Source of the DNA: Aporrectodea caliginosa
Lineage: Eukaryota; Annelida; Clitellata; Crassiclitellata; Lumbricidae
Assembly (NCBI GenBank): GCA_020284085.1
Contig: JACEVL010001174.1
Location: forward strand, 17,923-81,922
Length of the DNA: 64,000 nt
Direction: 5' to 3'
Shown here: positions 24,401 through 35,300 of the stretch, piece by piece
How the letters are laid out: every line of letters begins with the position of its first letter
Position numbering within the stretch: position 1 is the stretch's first letter
The notes under the pieces: generated by a model
The model's database searches: none
What the model saw: the letters and a program-made list of their open reading frames with translations, nothing else
What the model was told of the DNA's origin: nothing
Translations under genes and position numbers: made by a program

Positions 24401-25140
24401 TTCCGCTCTCTTCATCCCTTTCCTCCTTTTCGCTCTCTTCTTCCCTTTCTTCCATTTCGCTCTCTTTCCCTCCATTTCGCTCTCTTCCTCCCTTTCCTCC
24501 ATTTCGCTCTCTTCCTCCCTTTCCTCCATTTCGCTCTCTTCCTCTCTTTCCTCCATTTCGCTCTCTTCCTCCCTTTCCTCCATTTCGCTCTCTTCCTCCC
24601 ATTCCTCCATTTCGCTCTTCTTCCTCCCTGTCCTCCATTTCGCTCTCTTCCTTCCCTTTTCTCCATTTCGTTCTCTCTTCTTCCCTTTCCTCCATTTCGC
24701 TCTCTTCCTCCCTTTCCTCTATTTCGCTCTCTTCCTCCCCTTTCCTCAATTTCGCTCTCTTCCTCCATTTCGCTCTCTTCCTCCCTTTCCTCAATTTCGC
24801 TCTCTTCCTCCCTTTCCTCTATTTCGCTCTCTTCCTCCATTTCGCTCTCTTACTCCTTACCCTCCATTTCGCTCTCTTCCTCCCTTTCCTCCATTTAGCT
24901 CTCTTCCTCCCTTTCCTCCATATCGGTCGCTTCCTTCCTTTCCTCCATTTCGCTCTCTTCCTCCCTTTCCTCCATTTAGCTCTCTTCCTCCCTTTCCTCC
25001 ATTTCGCTCTCTTCCTCCCTACCCTCCACTTGCTCTCTTCCTCCTGTTCGCTCTCTTCCTCCCTTCCACCCATTCGCACCTCTTCCTCCAATTGCTCTCT
25101 TCCTCCCTTTCCTCCATTTGCTCTCTTCCTCCCTACCATC
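21474..25140 (+). repeat. 3.7-kb pyrimidine-rich 27-bp minisatellite
   Basis: The unit is CATTTCGCTCTCTTCC plus TCCCTTTCCTC, about 130 copies. The most homogeneous block is 24020-24400, where many copies are identical; the edges are degenerate and some units are truncated to 18 or 20 bp. One strand is almost purely C and T. Since 27 is a multiple of three and the unit has no stop on the - strand, all three - frames stay open and translate to (MEEREEESE)n, (GRERNGGKG)n and (KRAKWRKGR)n. I do not regard these as proteins. Confidence 0.95.
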
Positions 25141-25510
25141 CACGATATGTTTATGCGTTAAGGCTTAGGCCGATGGCGTTCTTGGAAATTGAACTTATTT
25201 TCTAGCTTTTATATTAATTTCGATAAATGTCTGGTTTGCTACTATAGTATTGTCTGCAGTCAAAATAAAAAACGAATCAAACTACATCTTAGCTACCACC
25301 ACTAAATTTATAGAGCAATTTTGTTCAGATGACTGCTAAAACTGCTACCATTAGAGTGTGGAAATTCAAAAAAGTGCGGACGCTCGTTCTTCGTATCCCC
25401 CCCCACATATTTTCGTGGGCCCGGCCTATACGCATGGTCGCATGCTGATTGTGCGTACATAATTAAAATCCTAGCGGCGGCGCTGCAGCAGTGCAAACAA
25501 ATAAATATTT
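25141..25510. other. Intergenic, no feature seen
   Basis: Ordinary sequence after the minisatellite, with a C-run at 25398-25405. I see no gene, repeat or motif. Confidence 0.5.
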
Positions 25511-25514
25511 GTCA

Positions 25515-26075
25515 ATAATAAGTAATGTAATGTAATGTAAATCTTCGAAAACTTCTCAGCGCCCACAACAGAAACGTCAGGAAGACCAGCTTATTCACCG
25601 GCGCTATATCAAATCAAGTCCGCAATAGCTAAAACTCCACTGTTCGTTTCGGTGCCAGGTCAAAATCCGGGAGGTCAAGCCGAGGAGACAGCATGGTGCT
25701 ACGGTGACAATCGGTGATGAATGATGATGGTGGTCGTGTGGTGGCTCTGGAGTGGAATCAGGATAGAATATCTTGAAGAGTTCGGTTTTCAGTCGTGAGT
25801 GGAAAGTAGAAGAGGAGAGTGCAAGCGGAGGAGAGGTTGAGTTAAGAGGCGAGATAGGAGGATAAGCAAACTGGCGGAGGTCTTTTGGGAGTCCGTTCCA
25901 AAGAACTGGTGCAGCGTAGACTAAGGAGCGGTTGCAGAATTTCAGAGTTGATGAGACCGGAGGCCGGGATAGAGAAAGGTATGATGATGAGCGAGTACAC
26001 CCGGGCGGTTGGATGGTGAATAGCTGGCGAATGTAAGAGGGCTTAGACGTTTGGAGGGCGTTAAGTATGGCCTAC
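25515..26075 (-). repeat. CR1-like LINE 3' end (family R8)
   Basis: Read on the - strand the frame contains ...SYIRQLFTIQPPG, RSLVYAAPVLWNGLPKDLRQ and FHSRLKTELFKI, the classic end of a CR1/L2 reverse transcriptase. A short 3' UTR follows with GCGCCGGTGAATAAGC and a (TTACA)n tail at about 25525-25540. The 5' part is truncated. Confidence 0.75.
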
Positions 26076-26189
26076 TAACATATTGTATAACTGAACTCAG
26101 TAGTGTGAATCAGTCATTATCAGCGAAAGGAAGTTTGGAATATTGTTTTGCTAAATGCATTAATTAAATAATCACGATTCCTACCCAAT

Positions 26190-26455
26190 GCTACGAACTT
26201 ATTGAAACCCTACCTCTCGCTATCTCTCCACAGGTATTTAACTCGAAACTTAAAACACTGCTTTTTCACAAATCCTATCTTGAACCCTCCTCTTCCCCCC
26301 ACCTACCTCGCCGTTTCAACTCTAAACACCACCTGACTGTCTGACTTTCTGGAATTTGACCCTCTACCTATCGATTTGGTTTGGATTGAGTGCCTATGAA
26401 TAAGCTGGTTCCCGCAACTTCGCTTTTATGGGCGCTGTAGAAATTTCGAGTTTAC
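26190..26455 (+). repeat. CR1-like LINE 3' end (family R8)
   Basis: A decayed frame includes QVFNSKLKTLLFHKSYLEPS, then a 3' UTR with TGAATAAGCTGG and GGGCGCTGTAGAAATTTCG. It is the same family as 25515-26075, in the opposite orientation. Confidence 0.65.
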
Positions 26456-27400
26456 GATTATGAATGCTATTATGGGCTTCTTAAGGGAAGTATAGGCCTA
26501 CGTACACACTTCCGAAGGTGCAGTCCCCCCCCCCATGTCGAAGCAGATTTACGGTTCTGGAAGAACGGTCTTAATTAGCAAAGCAGAGGAGGGTGAGGTC
26601 AGGGCGATAGAGTAAGAAAGGGATGAGGTTGTTACGATCGGCTGCTTCAATTAGCCTCCGAAGTCTTAACACATGGGCCAGCTTAATTAGATTTCCCTTC
26701 TCCACGATAGTATTAATTATCGTTTAATCTAGCACACGGTCCATGTCATAAATTGGGAAATGTCGCCAATACATTCTTTCATACATTCTACCATTCTTTC
26801 TGAGTTTCTTCCTACGTCCTTTTCCCTCCTCAAAACCTTTCTCTGATCTCGGGGTTCTGGCACTGGGAGCGCCACTGAATGGCCACTGCTGTGAGCGGCT
26901 GTAGTAGTAGTAGTTTCAGTTTAACGACACTGTGATAACAAGGATCATTAGCGTCGCCCGCCTCCTTTATCTAGGTTGGGACTGGCACTGTTAGAGAATA
27001 AACAGTGTCGGAGTTTGTGAGAGGCTGTAAAGTCGACTTTCCAGTTGTGTGAAGTAGGCTAGCCTTACGTAATGCAGGTGTACACAAATAGGCTACGATA
27101 CAATAAATGTGGAAAGTCTTACTTTGGGCAGTCACCAATGGTTGATACAAACGAAATCGCAACAGTGAAACAAAAATGGCGTCCTCACCAGCCGACCAAT
27201 CCGAATGCAGGAATCCATTTGCCGAACTCTGAATCGATGGCTCTATGGGAAGAGGTTCTGCACGCGCTGACCTCTGTCGAAGAGATGACCCACTTGTGGC
27301 GGTATCTTATTGGCTAACATAGGCCACGCCTACCGTAGAAAAACTACGTCTTTTCTAGCGACTTCCTACAGCGGTGTTTATATATAGGAATGCAAAGGCA
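26456..27400. other. Intergenic with repeat fragments
   Basis: 26830-26880 holds an R1-like CTGGCACTGGGAGCGCC piece. 26905-27010 (TTTAACGACACTGTGATAAC...GGGACTGGCACT) is related to 39968-40065. A 27072-27317 + strand frame of 81 codons has no recognisable domain and no splice support. Confidence 0.45.
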
Positions 27401-27404
27401 ACAA

Positions 27405-27408
27405 CGAC

Positions 27409-27440
<32 letters not shown>

Positions 27441-27492
27441 AACTAATAATAATAATAATAATAATAAAACTAATAATAATAATAATTATAAC
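27405..27492 (+). repeat. (AAT)n microsatellite with AAAACT interruptions
   Basis: An imperfect AAT repeat of about 90 bp. No SINE body is visible next to it. Confidence 0.85.
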
Positions 27493-27536
27493 AAGTAAGA
27501 GGAACTAAGAATAGGTAAGTTATAGTATGGTAAGTT

Positions 27537-27928
27537 TAGTACCGGACTTTAGACTTGGTGAGGCCCTAAGACATATAAAGCTTGGAGGCCCTTCATAAAA
27601 ATTATCCCAGAAGATCTCACAAAACTTGAAAACATATGCCTATGCCTTTTAATTAATTAATAGCAAGGCATTTAAAGTGAAAAATTCAAATTCTTTTCAA
27701 ATGAATGCATTTACTGATTACATATTTATCATTTGGTTGGCTTGATCTCTAATTCTCTTTCATAGATTCCAATATAGTATAGGCCTACCTTGAAAACAAT
27801 ACTTAAACGTAATTTCTAAAATAATTGTAGCATTCATTCGTATACATGTACAAAACATTTTTGGGGCCACTGCTCGTTGTGAGGCCCTAAGCTGTAACGT
27901 TTTTAGCTTTATGGAAAATCTGGCACTG
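27537..27928. mobile_element. hAT-type MITE, TSD GGTAAGTT
   Basis: The ends TAGTACCGGACTTT and AAAATCTGGCACTG are imperfect inverted repeats. GTGAGGCCCTAAG occurs near both ends in direct orientation. Perfect 8-bp duplications GGTAAGTT lie at 27529-27536 and 27929-27936. There is no coding content. Confidence 0.75.
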
Positions 27929-28401
27929 GGTAAGTTATAAAGTAAGTTAGGTTATGGCCAGGTAATGCAAAGTACATGCTATGCACAAAAAAGCAGATGT
28001 TTCTGGGACTGTTGTGAGAACATGTAATCACGCAAGTTTAGGCACCATCACCAAAGCAGTGTCTCGCAATCAGTCAACATTAATTTCTCAGTAGTAATGT
28101 CTGGATACAATGAGACTAATTAATGTAGCCAGAATAACGATTAAAAAAATAATGCACTTGCCATGCCCACACTACAAGTCAGTGTATTTGTTCAAAAATA
28201 AGTAAGTAAACGAATATAGGACCAATATTCTCATATGGGACCGGTATAGAGTCCACGCGGGACTCACATAAAACTCATGGAATTAATGCTGACATGGTAT
28301 TGTATTTGCAGTCACTGTATTTGTTAACAAAAATAGGTATGTAAACGCAAAGCACGTGGGCCACAATATATTCAGGCCTACACAAGTATGAAGATGCTTA
28401 A

Positions 28402-28806
28402 TAGGGTGTTACCGATTCTTGAATCGGAAATCGGTTTGCGCCGGATTTTGCCCAAGATCGATTAATCGTAATCGGCGCATCCCAGGACTACCGATCCAAA
28501 TACCGAAAGAAGTAATTTTTACTAAAACAATTTCTTTTGCATTAATACAAAAATAGTAACCTGTTTTAATGGCCTCCTGCGGCAATCTTTAATCTTTATC
28601 ATTGATCGTCCGTGTAAAGAAATAAAAAATTGACTCGACTCATCAACAAAATGGCGAGCAGACAGTCAGGCTTTTGACTAACAAACAGTGGTTAGAAACA
28701 AATAAAAATGAATATTGCCGATTATTCGGATCAGGAATCGGCGAAAATGCAGGCAAACTATATGGAATCAGAAATCAGCAAAAATAGCCAATCGGTCGCA
28801 CCCCTA
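28402..28806. mobile_element. hAT-type MITE (TAGGG ends), TSD ATGCTTAA
   Basis: TAGGGTGTTACCGATT at the left end pairs with AATCGGTCGCACCCCTA at the right. The perfect 8-bp duplication ATGCTTAA lies at 28394-28401 and 28807-28814. The interior matches the element at 44247-44778 in opposite orientation. Confidence 0.85.
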
Positions 28807-28842
28807 ATGCTTAACATAGCACCTTAAGAAAAACAAAAAAGA

Positions 28843-29011
28843 GCTATCAAACGGATCTCAACAGGTGTAACTTAAAATATATTATAAATCGATATTATCA
28901 AGTGGTTCCACTTTAGTGAAACACCTTTGCTATCAAACTGATCTCAACAGGTGTAACTTAAAATGTAATATAAAGGATATTATCAAGTGGTTCCACTTTA
29001 GTGAAACATTT
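28843..29011 (+). repeat. Tandem duplication, 86-bp period
   Basis: GCTATCAAACGGATCTCAAC...TTTAGTGAAACACC is followed at 28929 by a close second copy. Neither copy shows coding or transposon features. Confidence 0.85.
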
Positions 29012-29535
29012 TTGCAGTGCCCCCTCCTACTAGAAGTGCTGGTGGCGCTGATGGAATTGCAGTGTAGTGGGTCAACCACCCCAAAAGTCCCACTGGAAAA
29101 GAAACAAATGTCTCAACGAGTAGATTTCAATAAGACGGCACATTCGATATTAAAGCAATCTTGCACGCAGTCGACCAACGCAACTTTTATGTCCAACACC
29201 ATGTTACGTCTTCTAACCACAACCTTTAAAAGTCTACCAACAACTGTTAAGAGTCTACAAGACGTGATTTTCAAGAAATTTAATTTTTAAGTCTATCAAA
29301 GAAAACTTTTAAAAGTCACGTCCACTAGCCTTTTAAGAATTGCTGGTAGACTTTTAAAAGACACGATTCGCGATTCTTCAAACTCAAACGACTTTAAATG
29401 TTCATCAAGCAAGACGTATAAATTTCTATCGGTCGTAATCGCGTTCGTATAAACATATTTCCGTATTATAGGGTTCACCAGTACAAGCAGACGCGAGATA
29501 AGAGCAGTTCCAAACACACGACCATCTTCCACAGT
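29012..29535. other. Intergenic, unassigned frames
   Basis: A + frame ending at 29290 and a - frame at 29296-29532 are of moderate length, and both contain repeated S-L-P-x-x-x-K-S/R-L pieces. Motifs such as CTTTTAAAAGTC and its inverse recur at 29225-29360. I recognise no family. Confidence 0.4.
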
Positions 29536-29544
29536 TCAATGTCA

Positions 29545-29640
29545 ACAATACACGACAGAATGGGATTCGAACCCACGAAGTAGCACTGTCGAAGGATTGC
29601 ACCTTTATCGCTTCACCAAATGCACATCAGCGGCCGACCT
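29545..29640 (-). repeat. tRNA-like sequence, probably a SINE head
   Basis: On the - strand TGGTGAAGCGATAAAGG (A-box-like) and GGGTTCGAATCCC (B box with T-stem) are spaced about 35 bp apart. No matching acceptor stem can be drawn, so I do not call a tRNA gene. Confidence 0.5.
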
Positions 29641-29799
29641 AATCGCAGGAAATCTAGAAAACAATGGCAACAAAGATTCTTTACAGTCCACATTGCATCA
29701 GATAAACGAGAGTGCACAGAAAAATGCTAAAAATGACCCATACAGAAAAGAGGCTAAATGCACCCATAGAAAAAGGCTGACCCAAGGAGAAAAATGCTA

Positions 29800-30575
29800 A
29801 AAATCACACAGACGAATAGGCTACAAAAAATCACCCAAAGAGAAAAAAGGCAAAAAATCACCAAGGAGAAGAAAGGCTAAAAATCATTCATCACCCAGAG
29901 AAAAAAGGCTAAAAATCACCAAGGAGAAGAAAGGCTAAAATCATTCATAACCCAGAGAAAAAAGGCTAAAAATCACCAAGGAGAAGAAAGGCTAAAATCA
30001 TTCATCACCCAGAGAAAAAAGGCTAAAAATCACCAAGGAGAAGAAAGGCTAAAAATCATTCATCACCCAGAGAAAAAAGGCTAAAAATCACCAAGGAGAA
30101 GAAAGGCTAAAATCATTCATCACCCAGAGAAAAAAGGCTAAAAATCACCAAGGAGAAGAAAAGGCTAAAATCATTCATCACCCAGAGAAAAAAGGCTAAA
30201 AATCACCAAGGAGAAGAAAGGCTAAAATCATTCATCACCCAGAGAAAAAAGGCTAAAAATCACCAAGGAGAAGAAAGGCTAAAATCATTCATCACCCAGA
30301 GAAAAAAGGCTAAAAATCACCAAGGAGAAGAAAGGCTAAAAATCATTCATCACCCAGAGAAAAAAGGCTAAAAATCACCAAGGAGAAGAAAGGCTAAAAT
30401 CATTCATCACCCAGAGAAAAAAGGCTAAAAATCACCAAGGAGAAGAAAGGCTAAAATCATTCATCACCCAGAGAAAAAAGGCAAAAAATCACCAAGGAGA
30501 AGAAAGGCTAAAAATCATTCATCACCCAGAGAAAAAAGGCTAAAAATCACCCAGACAAAAATGCCAAAAATCACC
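29800..30575 (+). repeat. 57-58-bp dimeric satellite
   Basis: About 13 copies of a unit with two related halves: TCATTCATCACCCAGAGAAA...AAGGCT and AAAAATCACCAAGGAGAAGA. Copies are nearly identical, with single-base length changes. The left edge decays into half-size units. Confidence 0.92.
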
Positions 30576-30599
30576 CAGGAGGTAAGTGAATGGGAAAAA

Positions 30600-31265
30600 C
30601 GTTAAAAGTACTTCCCTCTCCTGCTGCGGACATTCCACAAATCCAGTTTTATGCACTTGAACCCAAGCTAAACCATCAAGCATAGGACTACAATTTCTTT
30701 AAAATTCTGAGCCCTTGTTGCAAAGCATCTAAACAATGGCAGGTCGCCAGCGCTTTTACAGCTAAGGCAAACAAGTGATTGAACAGTTAAAATATTTTAG
30801 AGAAACTAGTACCACGAAGGATATACAAAGCAAATATTAGTAGAACTGTGTATACAAACACAACATCTGAATCCAAGAGAATACTGTTACTTCAGTAATC
30901 GATATATAAACAAGGGGGGAAACAGTTCAAGCAAGTCAGTTTGCAACGGTAACCTCTCGAAGAACTCCATAGTTATATAAACAAGGAGGGGAGTCAGTTC
31001 AAGCAAGTCAGTTCAAGACGATACCCTCTCTCCGTAGTTCTTCTGAACCAATATTTCATAAGCATCTATTTCAGTGCAGGCTTAGAGCAAAATATAAAAT
31101 AAATCACGTCAGTATTTGCAACAGTCTCACTGTTTCAAAATCTTTGTTGTTTTTGAACCGATGTTGATGATGCCCGTTGAGTCTGGCTGAATCAGGAGCT
31201 CCGGTAATTTGCCTTGATCACCCTATGAAAAATACAATATCATAACGATAAGATATGGCAACAAC
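30600..31265. other. Intergenic with one short duplication
   Basis: At about 30900-31040 the sequence TATATAAACAAGG...CAGTTCAAGCAAGTCAGTT occurs twice, roughly 70 bp apart. Nothing else is seen. Confidence 0.5.
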
Positions 31266-31269
31266 TATT

Positions 31270-31490
31270 AACTATGCAGAACAGTTATGGGTTCGCGTGT
31301 ATTCTGCCCTAAGGAATAGAATCAACTGCCACTCTCTTTTTCGTCGCTCAAATTCACTTCCTTCAAAAAGAGGCTCAAAACTCACTATTTCTCCTTGGCT
31401 TTTAAATACTTGGATATCGAACTGCATCTTCTCCTGGCGGCTGACCATCAGATTCACATTTCGGTGTGATAATAATAATAATAACTATGA
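31270..31490 (+). repeat. LINE 3'-end family R2
   Basis: The frame reads ...NSLPSKRGSKLTISPWLL or, shifted, [16 protein letters not shown], followed by CAGATTCACATTTCGGTGTG and an (AAT)n tail at 31469-31482. It is a retrotransposon 3' end. Confidence 0.65.
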
Positions 31491-31833
31491 ACTTAGCTTT
31501 GCATATGTATTTATACATACACATATATAAGATAAGCTGTCCCAGCTTCATCTCCACATGAATCATTTGCGACTTGACTCGCATACTCACATTCTGTTGG
31601 CTCACATACTGTTAATCTCTAACATGCTGTTAGTTAATTTAGTTGTTTAATCATTGCTGTTTATGTACTTGCAATTTTGATTGCAAAATGGTTCAACAAA
31701 CTCAAACTCATATGTAACTTGTTGTAGTAATACAGCAGGCAAACTTATATATCATGATTAAAGAAGGCATGAATTGACGTCTGCTTCTAGCATACACCAT
31801 TCAAAATCGCTTGGACAGAACCATTTGTGCCTG

Positions 31834-32030
31834 TATGATGCTAAATGTCATTACGAACGAATATATTACATCAGTTTAGCAACACAATGCACAGTAAGCT
31901 GAAAGAGTCACAAGTGGCGGGCCCACGCACACACGAGGAACCAACCAACGGATTCCCATCAACAGATGAAGATGGCATGGATGTTCAGAGTCCCTGTGCG
32001 CTATGAGAATGGCACTAACAAAGCCATTAG
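31834..32030 (-). repeat. Repeat family R7
   Basis: ATGATGCTAAATGTCATTACGAACGAATATA and CAGTTTAGCAACACAATGCA match copies at 34070-34310, 8371-8600 and 59838-60280. Confidence 0.6.
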
Positions 32031-32189
32031 ATTAGATTTGAAAATAAAGTCAATCAGTCATGTTTGTGAACATATAAAATACCAATGTTCATAACCATTT
32101 CTCTACTTCCATGGATGTAGATTACCATTCATAACCATTGGTAAATGTTAATAGGATGAATGGTAATGGTATCCGATCATCATCAATTT

Positions 32190-32365
32190 CTGATGCCAGC
32201 CATATGGCGATGATGGGTACGTATAAATTACCTCCATTGTCCTCGATCACTTGTCAAGACCAGTGCACAGCTCATCATCATCATCATCCTGATGCCAGCC
32301 ATTTGGCAATGATGGATGCGAATACTCAATTGTCCTCGATTATTATTTGTCAAGATCAGTGATCC
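32190..32365 (+). repeat. Imperfect tandem duplication at the NFYA 3' end
   Basis: TGATGCCAGCCATATGGCGATGATGG...TTGTCAAGACCAGTG and TGATGCCAGCCATTTGGCAATGATGG...TTGTCAAGATCAGTG lie about 93 bp apart. They fall in the unconserved C-terminal extension or 3' UTR of NFYA. Confidence 0.8.
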
Positions 32366-35300
32366 CTGCGACGATAGCTCATTTATATAATCTATCCAGA
32401 GCAATCTTGTACCTACTTTAATCTGGATCATTCCGTGTATTGTGTCTGATTCCAGATTCTGTTCCTCCTTGATGTTTCCCGACGAGAGATCGGAATGTTC
32501 TTTTGGCAGAGAATAAAACCGACCACCTTCGCCCCGCACCCGATTCATTGCGTGGACGTGTCGCGACTCGTGAAGATATTTCTACAGAAAAACGGAAAGT
32601 TGCAAATAAAGAACCTCTGCTATAGTGACGACTGTGTACGGTTAACAGCTTCTCAAAGAACAGGTCTCTTAGGTTTCAAAACATTTTTTTAAGGGATGAA
32701 TCATGTCTTGTGAATTTCTGTCTTACAACTGCCCAATACGCTTGTTTTTTTACAGTTATAACCTCAACCAAAGACTGTTTATTCAACCATTTTTAACTCA
32801 CACAAATCAAGCTCTTTTTAGCTCTAATTAGCTAACAATTGTTGAACTGTTTTAAGCAGTTACTACTATAACTATTATTAGAACAAACAACTGCATAGAA
32901 TAATAAAAGAGGACATAAGAAGACTAGAGGCTTTTGAAATGTGGACACGGAGAAGAATGGATGGAACACAAACCAAATAAGGAAGTGATGGGAAGGATTG
33001 GGGATAAGAAAGAGCCCTGATACACACAATAAGAGAGACAATGGAAGTGAAAGAGACTCACGATGTGAGGATACTCAATCCTCATCACTTTGCTCCCAAA
33101 TAACTTCTCATTACCTATTAAAGATCACTGTAACTGTATTTTACGTATTCTTTATAATCACGTAGCCTAACATGTTTGATCTTTGTGCTGTGACTGTCTC
33201 CAGAATACCGTGAACAATATTGCCTGTCTAACTCTTTAATGACGAGCGTGTACTAAAATGTACGGGAAACCATAGGCAGCTCATCGTTAAAGGGTTAAGT
33301 TGCATCTGTGTCAGCTTAATTAACACAGAAAAACGAATTTCATTGATTGATTGATAAGAACTGTCACGTGGGGCGCGGTGGTGTAGAGGTATGTTCGGTG
33401 CCTTGCAGCCGGAGGGTTGCGGGTTCGAATCCACCTCAAGCCGACGCGTAGGGACCCTGGCCAAGTCCTTCACTCGCAATTGCTCATCAACTGCGGCGCT
33501 TCGGCGTGAAACTCCGATTCAGTGTCCGCGCTGTAGTCGGGAGCGCCTCCGAGTTGAAATCTTGAAGGGGCGCTATATAAATACCTTAAATGAAAAATGA
33601 ATGAAAAATGGAGGGGAGGCAGACCAAGACAGATGACTGGATGGTGACAGATGGATATGGAAAGCTCAAAGAAGAGACTCAGTAGCGAGAGGAGTGGCAA
33701 CGCGGACATCTGAACCTGCCTAAAGACCAAAAGAACCAGGCGAATAATAGCAAACGTGCCTTAAAACATACCCGCCGCTCCTTGGGAATTTTTCCCTGTG
33801 CTTCTAGCTTGGCACGCGCCTGTCTGCGTTTAAGAATGCGGTGATACTGCTTGGCGTTGACATAGAGCGGCGCATCGCGATCGTCGACGACTTCCGGTTC
33901 TGGCGTCTGGATCTTCTGCATGACGACTGGAACGGCTCCAGAATTCGGCATCATCTAGAATGTAATTGTAAAGTAATTTATAATTTAACTGCAATTGTAA
34001 TGCAATTTATAATTCATAAATTTATAATTTGTAATTAATGCATTTATAAAACACAACATCAAAGTATCTACTCAGAGGTGCTCTCTGCGTTAGCCTCTAT
34101 GATGTTAAATGTCATTACGAACGAATATTTATTAAGGGATAACTGCAATTAAAATCCCCGCCAAGGCAGAACGAATATTTATAAAAGGATATTCTTACTT
34201 ATCTTACTATTATATTACATCAGTTAGCAAAACAATGCACAGCAAGCTGAAAGAGTCACCAGTGGTGGGCCCCACATAAGAGGAGGCACCAACCAAAGGA
34301 ATGCAGAGAAAAGGATCACAATGGATGCGATTATCAAGCGTGATTACATTCAAGCAGAATTCACACATGCTGGAGTGTTTGAAAGCGTAGTGTTTCGCAT
34401 ACTAGACTGCCAAGAGAGAAATTTTGAGATTTCTGCTCCACCTGTGCCCCTAGCAAACTCAACAAAAATGAGTACAATGACCGTACACTGTTGATGAGAA
34501 GATGAGACGGTGAGGGAGGAGACTAGCCACCCTCATTTATATGCTGAGGCTAAGAAAATGAGATCGCTAACACTGTGCCACGGCTGCCTCAGTTTGAGGG
34601 ACTGCTAAAAAAAACAAATTACCATAATCATTCCAGATGCAGAATTTTGCTGGCTCGTTGGCACGGTGATTGTGTTGCCGGAGAGATTAAGGCTACCGTT
34701 CTGTAAAAGATGGCCTGCCATAGACAACGGAAGCTGAATGATGTTCCCTGTCAGCCAAAACAGAAGACACATGATTAATTTAAAATTTCAACAACATTTA
34801 ATGATAATAATAAAAATTAATATTATTATTATTACAAACATTTCTAACATGCGCAAGGGCACATAGAATAATAATAATAATATCTTTTCTTTATTAAGCG
34901 CCTGACAAACGCACTGCGCTGTACATTTACATGTTATGCAATTGAAATCTTAACTACTAACAGAACAGACAGCCTGCAATACACGGCGCTAATAGCAGCC
35001 TACAAAGCATATCCGCCTACGGGACTCGAACTCGGTACCTCTCGCTCTCTATGCCAGTGTGTTATCCAATGCGCTATCGGGCCCCCCCGAAAGACACGAT
35101 TAATTTAACATTTCAACAACACTTAATGACAATAATAAAAATTAATAATATTATTACAGACATTTTTAATGCATGCAAGGTCACATAGATAGACGCATCC
35201 ATGGTTAATTTAAAATTTCAACAACACTTAATGATAATAATCAAAATTAATATTATTATTATTATTACGAACATTTTTAACGTGCGCAAAGTTAAAAAGA

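Noticed and set aside
21428..25139. Long - strand open frames rich in Glu, Arg, Lys and Gly (up to 327 codons)
   Set aside because: They are the three frames of a 27-bp satellite with no stop in the unit; all frames are open, and there is no start, splice or domain evidence.
26971..29532. Several 60-124 codon frames between MORN1 and NFYA
   Set aside because: No recognisable domain, no matching splice sites, and overlap with duplications; treated as chance frames.
29545..29640. tRNA gene on the - strand
   Set aside because: A and B box-like words are present, but no acceptor or anticodon stem pairs properly; tRNA-derived SINE heads are common in the window.
29800..30575. Possible CRISPR-like array
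   Set aside because: The 58-bp units repeat as a whole with no variable spacers, and the genome is eukaryotic.
33405..33435. tRNA genes at other perfect B boxes (33421, 49000, 7508, 50177)
   Set aside because: Each is followed by a SINE body and tail and is repeated elsewhere; none folds as a full cloverleaf.
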